Assembly (NCBI GenBank): GCA_029582155.1
Contig: CM055905.1
Span: 6,078,062-6,142,061, forward strand
Reading direction: 5' to 3'
Length of the DNA stretch: 64,000 bases
From: Panopea generosa
Lineage: Eukaryota > Mollusca > Bivalvia > Adapedonta > Hiatellidae
Part shown: in pieces, positions 46,517 through 57,473 of the stretch
Position numbering within the stretch: the stretch's first letter is position 1
Layout: every line of letters starts with the position of its first letter
The notes under the pieces: model-generated
Databases searched by the model: none
What the model was told of the DNA's origin: nothing
What the model saw: the letters and a program-made list of their open reading frames with translations, nothing else
Program-made: the position numbers and the translations under genes

Positions 46517-46858
46517 GGGGTGCCGTTTTACTATTTAACCTCAATAAGTGATATCGAAACGAATGAGACATATCACCTATTCGAAATGAATTTTGACAAT
46601 GATGTATCCCAAAGATGTTAATATATTTGATAAAATATAGATGTAGATCTATAACGAGAATAAAAAGGAAATATCAAATATAATGTGTAAAAAAATATTG
46701 AGTTATAAAATAAATATTGGGAATGTAGAATATTTATTAGCTTATTCTTATATATATATATGCTGAATCATTTTCATCATGTATTCACTGCTGAATAATT
46801 AAGCAGGGATCAGTCTGTTTTTTTCTTGCTCGATAAATCGAATGAGTGATATCACCAT
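46517..46858. mobile_element. truncated foldback element, core inverted relative to 17278
   Basis: Starts with the same GGGGTGCCGTTTTACT end as the element in receptor A. The core (46600-46800, with gctgaatcattttcatcatg) matches the complement of ~17485-17745. The right terminal repeat is missing after gagtgatatcacc. Confidence 0.8.
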
Positions 46859-48417
46859 AGTATATGGCTTTACGTCGCCCCGCACCGACTATCGATCATA
46901 TTCCAACGTCAAGAACGTCCAGTTGTCGAATATGTGAGTTGCGGTCCTATGGCTGTACTGCCACCAGCTGACTTCCTGTCACGTCTATACGTCGTTAACT
47001 TAGCGGGCACATTCCTCGCTTACGTCTAAAAACGGCTACAATATATATAAACTCAGATTTACTAGTTACTCAAATATGTAATGACATGGCGTCTATAACT
47101 TACCATCTATCAATTTCATGGTATTTTTATCAATATGTGATAACAGTGCATTCATTTCTACCCATCTAATAGTTTCATGGTAGATTTATCAACATATTAT
47201 AACAGTTCATTCAACTCTTTCTATCTGCAGTTTCATGGCAGTTTAAACAACATCTCATATACGACCCTCCGTCAATCTCAACATAGCAATTATATCTCTA
47301 CATAACTTCTCATTATAATATTAACAATTACAGACCAATTCTGTATCTATTCACTTTGTGAATATCAGAATAAGCATCAACAAAATTTATTTACACATAT
47401 CAATCCATTCTAACATGGTGAATCTGAATACTTCATCGTAAACACAATATCAACAGCTCAAAATACGTTCTCAGATTCCTCGGCCTATATTCTAACAAAA
47501 TGCTTCTCATTACCGTGGATGTATATTAAATTACATACATTACCGTCGGAATGGATATGAACAATTTATACAACTTTACTTAGATCTGATTATGTCAAAA
47601 ATATATATATATCAGACATTTAAAAACAATATAATATAAAATTCACATATCCATCTGCCGTTATGTACTGGAACAGTAACATGTTCAATCTTTCTCGTCA
47701 CAACTACACCCAAAGATGATTCTGCTAACTGGACATTGTTTCCATAACAGAGTCAGCATTTATAGCAAAACCGTCCACACACCTTAGTGAATTTCGTGTA
47801 AATAATGAAACAACAAACCCTCAAACATCATACGAAGCGAATTTTACGCTATTAGGCCAATGTTAACCTAAATTTAGTTTTATGATAAATAAACCCTTTT
47901 AATTATTCTAATTTTCTTAATACTTGATGGAATTGATGAACTAAACTTCAAAATGATTTATTCTTTAATCAAAGAATGAAAATGTAAAAATATCTTAAAA
48001 ACGTTGCTCCTGTCGAGCTATAAATACGTTTTAACAATTCCACGCTACCTGACCTAAATATAGCCTATATCCCTACAATGGACACATACTAGCTGACACT
48101 ACTAAATTAGGCCACAACAACCAATCTATTTTGTTACAATTGCAGTAATTGATTTTCCGGTATTAGGCTATTTTCTTGTAAAATAAATGATACGAAATAC
48201 ATGAATAAAAACGTCATATTACATTTTATACAAAGTTAACGTTAACGACGTGTTACGCTTAGAGTACCATTACCGTGTGCGACGTCACTTCGTTGACCTT
48301 TGCGCAAGTTCAAATCGCTATTTTGAATAAACAAAGCACGTATACTACCTTTTTAAAGTATTCCATCCTTTTTTTATTAATATTAATAATTCTGAATCGA
48401 ACGTCAATCTCAATTAG
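46859..48417. other. intergenic AT-rich sequence
   Basis: No gene seen. Around 47085-47260 a loose ~70-bp repetition (catctat...tttcatggtag...tatcaacat...) occurs about three times. Confidence 0.45.
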
Positions 48418-48612
48418 TGTGGAGCGCGTGGTTTAGTGGTAGAACACCGAACTCATGATCGGAGGGTCGTGGGTTCGATCTTCCGCCACGGCTATGTGTG
48501 GTGTCCTTGAGCAAGACACTTTTCCGCATGTACTTAGTACTGGTTCTAACCAGGAAGACTTCGAGCGTGATTTGCCTAAGTTGTAAGAACTTGTTTCACA
48601 ATCGAAGACAAA
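48418..48612 (+). repeat. SINE-M copy, near full length
   Basis: Head gcgtggtttagtggtagaac and gtgggttcgatc, body gtgtccttgagcaagacact, tail tgtttcacaatcgaagac. Good reference copy for the family. Confidence 0.92.
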
Positions 48613-48990
48613 TGAATAAGTTTAAACTAATTGATTCGTGGTATTGAGCTTACAATTGTTCTCTGCATTTTACCAAAACAAATGGCGGCCATATAAATCG
48701 CCACTTGAGACGCTTGAGGGAAACAATGCGCTGTAGTCGTCTGCATTTCATGTCATTTCAGCGCGTGACGTTGGTTCTCCCCTTTGCAGTTCATGTCATT
48801 TTAGTGGAAGTTATATGCTTTGACTACCGCATATTTAAAGTGTTCTGCTCTATTTGATAGAAGAAAAAAAACGCAATAAAATCAAATTTGCATCTCTACG
48901 TCCTCTGCTATGGCAATTGCATTTTGTAACTATTTGGAATTGTTTTATTGGTCGGAGGAAATGAAATCGCCGTCAACAGTATAACAAAGT

Positions 48991-49240
48991 TTATAGAACA
49001 AAATCATTAATGCCCACCATAATCACTATAGAAGGCATTGCTACGCTCGCCTTCCAAAAAAGAAGTGACGAAAATATACTCCTCAACCAAAGAATTGAAC
49101 TACCATATAAAATGTAATATCCGCACTGTAGAAAACGGCCCTGGGGTAACCATAAAACAACGTTAACACTAACCAATGTCACAGTCATTCTAATTTCGGT
49201 CCTTCTATATCTTTTGGTTAATCTATCTTGTTTTGTTAAA
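48991..49240 (-). pseudogene. possible GPCR TM6-TM7 fragment
   Basis: A minus-strand frame has a basic run (KRYRRTEIRMTVTLVSV), then VVLWLPQG, then a hydrophobic stretch ending LLFWKASVAMPSIVIMV. The order resembles the end of intracellular loop 3, TM6 with a WLP motif, and TM7 where NSxxNPxxY would sit (here ASVAMPSIV). No other GPCR part was found and the motifs are imperfect. It abuts the 45-bp array. It could equally be a chance frame. Confidence 0.25.
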
Positions 49241-50638
49241 CGTGCAGTTGTGTTCACTGTCTGTCAAGGCAGTGGCGTTGTTGTACGTTTGGTTGTGTTC
49301 ACTGTCTGCCAATGCAGTGGCGTTGTTGTACGTTTGGTTGTGTTTACTGTCTGCTAATGCAGTGGCGTTGTTGTACGTTTGGTTGTGTTCACTATCTGTC
49401 AATGCAGTGGCGTTGTTGTACGTTTGGCTGTGTTCACTGTCTGCCAATGCAGTGGCGTTGTTGTACGTTTAGCTGTGTTCACTGACTTCCAATGCAGTGG
49501 CGTTGTTGTACGTTTGGCTGTGTTCACTGTCTGCCAATGCAGTGGCGTTGTTGTACGTTTGGCTGTATTCACTGTCTGCCAATGCAGTGGCGTTGTTGTA
49601 CGTTTGGTTGTATTCACTGTCTGCCAATGCAGTGGCGTTGTTGTACGTTTGGTTGTGTTCACTGTCTGCCAATGCAGTGGCGTTGTTGTACGTGTGGTTG
49701 TGTTCACTGTCTGCCAATGCAGTGGCGTTGTTGTACGTTTGGCTGTGTTCACTGTCTGCCAATGCAGTGGCGTTGTTGTACGTGTGGTTGTGTTCACTGT
49801 CTGCCAATGCAGTGGCGTTGTTGTACGTTTGGTTGTGTTCACTGTCTGCCAATGCAGTGGCGTTGTTGTACGTGTGGTTGTGTTCACTGTCTGCTAATGC
49901 AGTGGCGCTGTTGTACGTGTGGTTGTGTTCACTGTCTGCCAATGCAGTGGCGTTGTTGTACGTTTGGTTGTGTTCACTGTCTGCCAATGCAGTGGCTCTG
50001 TTGTACGTTTGGTTGTGTTCACTGTCTGCCAATGCAGTGGCGTTGTTGTACGTTTGGTTGTGTTCACTGTCTGCCAATGCAGTGGCGTTGTTGTACGTTT
50101 GGCTGTGTTAACTGTCTTCCAATGCAGTGGCATTGTTGTACGTTTGGCTGTGTTCACTGTCTGTCAATGCAGTGGCGTTGTTGTACGTTTGGCTGTGTTC
50201 ACTGTCTGCCAATGGAATGGCGTTGTTGTACGTTTGGCTGTGTTCACTGTCTGCCAATGCAGTGGCGTTTTTGTACGTTTGGCTGTGTTCACTGTCTGCC
50301 AATGCAGTGGCGTTGTTGACTGTGTTCACTGTCTGACAATGCAGTGGCGTTGTTGTACGTTTGGTTGTGTTCACTGTCTGTCAGTGCAGTGGCGTTGTTG
50401 TAAGTTTGGTTGTGTTCACTGTCTGTCAATGCAGTGGCGTTGTTGTACGTTTGGTTGTGTTCACTGTCTGCCAATGCAGTGGCGTTGTTGTACGTTTGAT
50501 TGTGTTCACTGTCTGTCAATGCAGTGGCGTTGTTGTACGTGTGGTTGTGTTCACTGTCTGCCAATGCAGTTGCGTTGTTGTACGTTTGGTTGTGTTCACT
50601 GTCTGCCAATGCTGTGGCGTTGTTGTACGTTGATATAA
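49229..50638. repeat. 45-bp minisatellite, about 31 units
   Basis: Unit contains gtgttcactgtctgccaatg, cagtggcgttg and ttgtacgtttg. Units differ at a few fixed positions (cgtttg or cgtgtg; gttg or gctg; tgcc or tgtc). Because 45 is a multiple of three and most units lack stops, five of six frames stay open, giving 15-residue repeats on both strands. One unit near 50310 is 9 bp short. No promoter or splice context supports translation. Confidence 0.95.
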
Positions 50639-50639
50639 A

Positions 50640-51977
50640 GCTATATCAAATTATATTTAAATATAATTGAAGATGGGTCCGTATTTGTGACTTTTTTTTC
50701 AAACCGAGGTCACTTATCATCTTCCAACGGGTTTATTTTCCAATTAGTAAAAAGGAATATTTTCGTGCATAAACTCCTTATGTTAGAATTGTAAATCAGA
50801 GATTAATCAATTTTTCAACTAAAACTTGGCGAGTGTTTTTAGTTTCTTACAGGTAATGAATGAATAGGGTTTTACGGCGTACCAACACATTATAGGTTTT
50901 TCGACGCCAACAGGAAGGAAGATTCCAGGTTCACTCTACATGTACAAAAACAACAAATTAACATACAGATTTAAAAAAATACACAAAAAAATGAATATGC
51001 AGAATGAACCTAGAACCTTGATACCTGCAGAACTGCAGAGTTTCAGCAAATTCTATCGTTTTACTCAAATTGTCGCGTCTTACGACATGTATGAGCCACA
51101 GTGGTCCTATTCTTGCCATCACTCATATGTCTCCCTGAAACCACACAGGGGTTGATAATTTAACCATAATAGTGAACATGACAAAAAATGATAAAAGGAA
51201 CATGACACCCATTCGGAGGATTCCTATCCCTCTGCAGAGATCGGCAGTGATTCTATTCTTAGCCGGAACCACACGGACTTGTTACAGGTATAGGTGGAAT
51301 AAATGCTGAAATTACAAATATTCAACAATCAGTACCTTGTGCTCCAGTTTTACATATATTTAACGGTATGTAGTCTTATTACATCATTTTATAATCTTGC
51401 AAAGTAGTTCCGAGTGTTTGTTTATGTTCCGATTATCCGAAGATGCCGTTCAAGATGTCCTGGTAAGAGTTGTTCAGTATAACCTGACAGATATCTATGA
51501 AGTTTTCATAACGATCTGTACAGTAGTTTGCTGATTGTTTGGTTAACAGTGAAGTTATGAAAATTTCAATGTCCAACAAGTGCTAGTTTTTTAATTGGAT
51601 GCAATTTAAAAATGATTATCTTATAAACAGTATAATCTCATGGTGTGGTCATTGTATGGTAAAAGAATGAATGTAGGTGAGGTTATCCGAACAGCAGTTT
51701 ATCCGAACAACAGTTTATCCTTGCAACTGTTCCAAGTGTCGACGAGTTTCTGGCGGAAACCATTTAACTCATAGTCCCTTGTGACTTGAATCGTCTGCTT
51801 ATCTGTTTGCCTGTGTTAATGAACATCGGGAATGTCTGAAATTTACGTTATGTCATTTATCTTTATTTTGTAAATAGATGAAGAAATCTAAATAGTGCTA
51901 GTATCATAAACAAACATTAATTCATCGGTCACAAAATTTTACTAACTCGCCGCCTGATTTTTTATTTATTTTCCCAA
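50640..51977. other. intergenic sequence with an unclassified dispersed repeat
   Basis: From ~50860 (gaatagggttttacggcgta) to ~51290 the sequence has the look of a dispersed molluscan repeat, but only one copy is in this window and no ends were found. The rest is unassigned. Confidence 0.35.
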
Positions 51978-52165
51978 GGGTCCTCCGTGGCCGAGTGGTC
52001 TAAGGCGTCGTCTCAAGATCACTTATCTCTCACACTAAGGTCGTAGGTTCAAGTCCCGTTTGCTCCAAAAACTGTATGTGAGAAAGTTTCCAGTTACTTG
52101 CGGAAGGACGGTGGTTCTTATCAGACTGACTCGGGCTGAGGTCATCTTCCACCAGTTAAATTACC
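51978..52165 (+). repeat. SINE-L copy with well-preserved tRNA-Leu head
   Basis: ctccgtggccgagtggtcta, then the anticodon-like tctcaagatc, then gtcgtaggttcaagtccc. Best preserved SINE-L head in the window. Confidence 0.9.
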
Positions 52166-52942
52166 AACTGCGCGTGTCAATATGCAATGTGGCTACTTAA
52201 TATATTCAGATGACTCAATACATCTATTAGATCAATGGCGCGTCAATAATAACAATAATTATAATGGGTAACTAAGCATCACGAATGGACAATTATGCAA
52301 TGCATACATAACTAATTGGCTAATAGAACGGTCATAAGAAAACTCTTGACAAATATATTTTCCTGAAATATGAGATATTAGAGTGTCATTGTTTATATAA
52401 CATACCGAGACACCTGCAAATAGCATGTACAAGTCTCCAGCTTTCAATGCGTAGAAGGCAGGGTGTGTATAATAGCCTCTAAGTGCTCAAAATTTCCCAA
52501 GTATTGGGCAACGGGTCATATTTGGGGCCAGTCAGAAGGGCATTTTTTTGCTGCTGAAGTGTGTGTCTGGTTATTTATCTTTTCTATACTCAATATCAAC
52601 GAAACCATATGCATTTATACTGGAAACAGTCTGAAATCATGTTTTTCTCAGATTTAAGTCATTAATGTTTTGGTGAAACAGGAGCCAGGTGCATTGAGTC
52701 GTGCATATATTGATGTTGACTAAGAACGCATTTATGGCAAATAAATCAATATTTCACTAGTTCATGGGACATCCCCTTTATAGGTCTAATAAAAAAAAGA
52801 AGTCTAACATTCATTATATCGACTAAATCCTTATGCTAGGGACTGTAACAGTATCTGACTAAAATACTTTTTAAGTAAGAGTTGTCTCTCTTTGTCCATA
52901 CTCTCGTCTGCATTATGACAATGACATTCTATTTGTGTATAA
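52166..52942. other. intergenic sequence
   Basis: No gene or repeat recognised. Confidence 0.45.
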
Positions 52943-52981
52943 GGGGGGGGGGGGGGGGCAGGGGGGGGGGCGGGGGGGGGG
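52943..52981 (+). repeat. guanine homopolymer tract (39 nt)
   Basis: Runs of 16, 10 and 10 G separated by CA and C. Able in principle to form G-quadruplexes. Length in the assembly may be unreliable. Confidence 0.9.
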
Positions 52982-53317
52982 CTCTACCGTATTAGGGATG
53001 GCAGCATATTTATCTGTTATATAAATTATACACTGTAATAGATTCAATATTAATATGTTATCTGTATTGGACAGCCACTAATCTGTACTGGACTACAAAT
53101 GACGTAGTTTCACTTTAGCATATTTGGTTTTATTCTATTTCATTTGTTTACAATGTTTAACGGTAAAATAATAGTTCACAGTGCAGTCTCCAAGATGATA
53201 GATAGTTATATATATATATCAAAGAAAGTTCAATCTCCAAGTATAACAGTATATGTCAAATACAGTTAAACAATTCGGTGACTTATTAGTCACTGAACAA
53301 TCTCCCAGATATGGTTC

Positions 53318-53605
53318 CTCTGTGGTCAAGTGGTGGTCTAGGGGTAGAGTGGCCGAGTGGTGGTCTAGGGGTAGAGTGTTCGCTTTACATACAGAAGGTT
53401 GTAGTCTGATCCCCAGTCCGGTCATATCAAATACTTGAAAAATGGTACTAGAAGCTGCCTCCATATAATGTGACTGGATGGGACAATATACTACATCATG
53501 ATATTCCAGTGTGGCGGCTTTTAGAATAATGTCTCAAGTAGACACCATCACGATTGACTGAAAAGTTGTTGAAAGTATTACTAAACACCAAACATCAACA
53601 TATTG
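53318..53605 (+). repeat. SINE-G copy with duplicated head
   Basis: gtggtctaggggtagagt occurs twice, 26 bp apart, at the start. Body and tail match 41565-41876 (caaatacttgaaaa, ctcaagtagacaccatc, actaaacaccaaacatc). Confidence 0.87.
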
Positions 53606-54960
53606 GAGGCAATGACACTGGTACAATCAAAACAAATTTGTTTTTTAAATAATTTTTAATGAGAATCTATAATAGTCTGTAAAATAACAATATGAAACAT
53701 TCAACAAAGCTTTGTTATATACTTGCATGGTGAATTTAATATTTTTTATGACATGAACAATAGTAACATAATTTATACAGATCAAAACTATAGCTTGGCA
53801 ACTTCAACTGCGAACAGAACAAATTGGTTCTATATTTCAAAAAGATTCAGAACAAGTTTTGAAAATTTGCTTTATATTTTGCACACAGCTAACAATAGGT
53901 CCAAATGAGACCCAAACTGGCCTTAATTTGCTCACCTGATTTCACCCGTCGCTTCTTAATTGTCAAATTTTGAACAGAACAAGCCTATGAGAATCTTATA
54001 GATGAGAAAAATGAGAATTATCTGTTTTTTTCATAGCATTCTGATGTAAAATTAAAAGTCCTCTTACTGGGTCCAAATGGACAATTGTTATCTTTAATTT
54101 AAAGGGAGGGTTATATGAGGTAAAACAATTGACAACCTTCACATTGCCATACAGACTCCTTCTAAGATGAAACGATTTTTACCATGGGTAAACCTATATG
54201 TAGGATAAAACTGAAATCAAAATAAAACTGTGTGACTCATTTAATATGTCACAAAATATGATGCAATTTTAAGCGGGAAATCTTTTCAAGTGTAACCTAG
54301 GTAGGTAGCCCAAGTTAGGAAATTCCTTTTTAATATGTCATTTTGGCATGTTGAAATAGATATCTTTTTGGCAATATGGGGTTAGTGAGTATATATAGGC
54401 ATGGTATATGAGAAAAAAAATGTTTTTAGCCCATTCTAAACTTTTGGAAAATCCTAATATCATATTCCCTTTAAAAAAAATTAATGATGGACACAGGATG
54501 ATCAGAATAGCACAACTTGGACAAGTAATATATAAAGGCTACTTATGATTCTTAGAAATGTGCATAATAGGTATACATCATTTTCTTAAATAATACAAAC
54601 ATTATAATATAATACAAGTACATGTATTTAAACAAACAACAAAAGGTAAAAATGTGAATAAATGAAAAGCATTTAAAGATATTGTAATAATGTTTAAGAT
54701 AAAAAGTTCTGTAGACAAGTACAAAGTATACAATAAAAGTCATGTAGATGAATAAACATATAACCATTCCCAGGCCTAGTTAAGTAAATACCCATAGCTT
54801 TGTTCATTTACAAGAGTTGAAGATAAAAAAAATTGCACTGAACACAATTAAAAAAATAATTAACAATAAATATTTGTATATTTAAATAAAATATATGAAA
54901 AAACATGCATATAATTATATCAATTTTTCTTCAAATTTGTTGTTTTGATACAGGATAAAA
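53606..54960. other. intergenic AT-rich sequence
   Basis: No gene, RNA or repeat family recognised. Confidence 0.45.
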
Positions 54961-55105
54961 TGTGTACGTAACCTACTAGGAGAGGAATTTATGTAAGCGG
55001 TTCGGTTAGCTCAGATGGTAGAGCATTCGCCCTGTAAGCGAAGGGTCCCGGGTTCGAGTCCCGGACTGGCTGCATATTTTTCTCTCCTAGTAGGTTACGT
55101 ACACA
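54961..55105. repeat. perfect 24-bp inverted repeats enclosing a tRNA-like unit
   Basis: Left arm 54961-54984 starts TGTGTACGTAACCTACTAGG. Right arm 55082-55105 is its exact complement. The 97 bp between hold a tRNA-like gene and a T-run. No target duplication was identified. Confidence 0.9.
54997..55074 (+). tRNA. tRNA-like sequence, anticodon TGT by position
   Basis: D stem GCTC/GAGC, anticodon stem TTCGC/GCGAA and T stem CCGGG/CCCGG are perfect. A box tagctcagatgg and B box ggttcgagtcc fit Pol III consensus. The loop CCTGTAA places TGT (Thr) at the anticodon, but position 33 is C instead of the nearly invariant U. The acceptor stem pairs poorly (GTTCGGT against ACTGGCT). A Pol III terminator TTTTT follows at 55077. 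Either a decayed tRNA gene or a tRNA-derived element. Confidence 0.5.
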
Positions 55106-55562
55106 CTTTGACATATATATAGTTATCATATTTCATGTACAATCAAGTTGCTTGCAATGCTTAAAATGTTTTTATTTTGTGTTGCTATTGTATTTGGTAA
55201 ATAATATGTAAATGTATCATTAGAGGGCCTCAAGGAAGATTAGTTTCAAACTAATTGGGCTATCCTCTTTAAATAATGACTTCCATTCCATGCATTTTTT
55301 TTACAAACTCAATTTCAAAATACAAATCAACTTTATGTAAAATATGAAATAAAAATACCCTGAGTGCAGACCCTTCATCGTTTTGTAACAAATGTATCAA
55401 ATAATGTATTTTCATCATTTTTGTTATGATATTGTAGAAAAAATTAAAGGAGATTTCAATTTTTTTTAAAGAATGTTTAATCATAAATTTTCCAAACAAG
55501 TGTAATCTAATGCCACTAGTTTTATTAACAAGATTAGTCATTTCTTAATTTTTAATCATGTG
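55106..55562. other. intergenic AT-rich sequence
   Basis: No gene or repeat recognised. Confidence 0.45.
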
Positions 55563-55740
55563 CAGCACACATGGTCCAGTGGTAGAGCACAGACCCCAAA
55601 ATCGGAGGGTCATGGGTTTGATCCTCAACCAAGGCTGTGTGTAGTGTCCTCGAGCAAGACATTTTATCCACAAATGCTTAGTACTGATTCTACCCAAAAC
55701 CTCGAACATGATTTATAAGAACTTATTTGACAATCAATGT
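55563..55740 (+). repeat. SINE-M copy, diverged
   Basis: ggtccagtggtagagcacag, catgggtttgatcc, tgtcctcgagcaagacattt. Confidence 0.85.
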
Positions 55741-56424
55741 AACATAAAAAAGTATAAAAAAAAATATATATATAAAAAATAGTAATACCTGAAGTTTAAT
55801 ATCTTTGTATGTTTAAAGGTGTAAAAACTGATTTAAAGCGTGGACACAAGTAAAATTTGATTTCAACATTGCCCCCTGTCACTTTAATTAAATACAAGTT
55901 TAAAATTTTAATAAGTTAAAAATGAACAATTTAAAAATCATCTGAGATGATCCATTTTGGTGATGCTGACATTTTGATATTATTTTTGGTGAATTAATTA
56001 AGTCACAAATATAAAAAAATTGAAAATTTGTTCCAAAATAAGTTACTGTAGTACAAGTGAAAGATAATATTTTCACCCTCCATCTAATCAACTTACATTT
56101 CAATACATTTATATCTAAAAAGAAATATTTTATATTGAATAGCTGTTACATAATACCATACTACATGTATACTTAAACAACAACAATAATGTATTTGAGA
56201 AATTTTTATCTGGAATGAGGGGCAGTGAAAACATCAATAGCTACTGTATATTTTTAACCATCGTCTTTTTGTAAATACAAGTTACATAATTTCTACTATT
56301 ATAAAAGATAAGAAACACACAAAAAATTGTTTTTCTAAAAGGTGTATGGGAGGGGAGAAAATATTACGATTGAAAATGTTCTTATAATACTTTTACCCGC
56401 ATGTGAAGTTTTAAGCAGGTGAAG
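55741..56424. other. intergenic AT-rich sequence
   Basis: No gene or repeat recognised. Confidence 0.45.
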
Positions 56425-56692
56425 CCGGGCCTGATAAGCTCAGTCATTAGCGCGTCTGACTATCAATCTAGGGGTTGTGAGTTTGAATCCCAGCCAGGCG
56501 ACAGTCTCCGTGCTAATTGATATCTGACATTGCGCCTCATTATCATTTGTCTCTTATCTCTGATTCAAATGGGAAAGTTATCAGGTACTTGCTGAGATTA
56601 GATGTGCTTGAGTACTGGTTAACATTCCAGGATCCCAGGTAAACAGTGGCATAAATATGATGCTAAATATTTAATCAATTAATCAATTAAGC
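56425..56692 (+). repeat. SINE-N copy with tRNA-like head
   Basis: Head ataagctcagtcattagcgc and gagtttgaatcccagcc. Body gattcaaatgggaaagttat, gtgcttgagtactggttaac, ttccaggatcccaggtaaac. Tail of aatcaattaatcaatta type. Confidence 0.88.
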
Positions 56693-56742
56693 AGGTGACA
56701 ATAATCATCATATCACACAGACAAAAAAAATATATAACAATT

Positions 56743-56745
56743 ATG

Positions 56746-56780
<35 letters not shown>
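56743..56780. repeat. (TA)n microsatellite
   Basis: About 17 TA units, 213 bp downstream of the TREX-like stop codon. Confidence 0.95.
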
Positions 56781-56782
<2 letters not shown>

Positions 56783-56992
56783 TGCATAATATGTAAAAGT
56801 AACATTTAAAATATACATGTATTATAATATTATATAAAGTGTATAATAATAAACTAAAAAAATATTTATATATAAAAATTATAAACATGTAGTACATTTA
56901 AATGTACTTATAAATAAATGAAAATATATTCTTAAAATTGTCCATGCAAAAATATAAATACGCTGGAGGAACAGCAGAAAGTAGAACAGCAG

Positions 56993-57473
56993 CTAATATG
57001 CAGGATGTATAGTAGAAAGTAGAACAGCATGCTGATCAATCCATTCCATAAATCCTGTAGTACATTTTGTTACTTTGGCCAGTGTAACACAGTCATCCTC
57101 TGCCCGATGCCCCTGGGGTGGCTTTACACCAAATATACGCAGGTGAATTTCTTCAAGCTTGTATGACTTTTGCTGCAATGGACTAGACCAATTAGATGAT
57201 GATGGCGAAACTGATGAGGTGCTGGCCCCACTATTTATCACAGATTTAGTAGGTGTACACTGCTGCTTCAATGAGTGATGACTAGAACTTGTGTATACAT
57301 TATCACCTGCAACCAACTGGGTGTTTTCATTATCTTCTGAATTGTTTGAAACATTTTTGTGAGTGTCTGAAAGAGTACATACAGTTACACCTTTAGTTTC
57401 TGTAGTGGAACTTGTTCCACTTGCTTTCGTAGCCAATGCTGTGCTAGAATCATCAGCTGTTTTAATATCATCC
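56993..57473 (-). CDS. TREX-like exon with Exo III and stop
   Basis: Acceptor taacattgacag. The first ~100 residues are low complexity; then QKSYKLEEI, PPQGHRAEDDCVTLAKV and TAG. Joined to the previous exon by a proposed 73-bp phase-2 intron. Confidence 0.82.

Noticed and set aside
49233-50638. Long frames on both strands in the 45-bp array as genes
   Set aside because: Five frames are open at once, which points to unit length and composition, not coding selection. Kept only as a low-weight finding.
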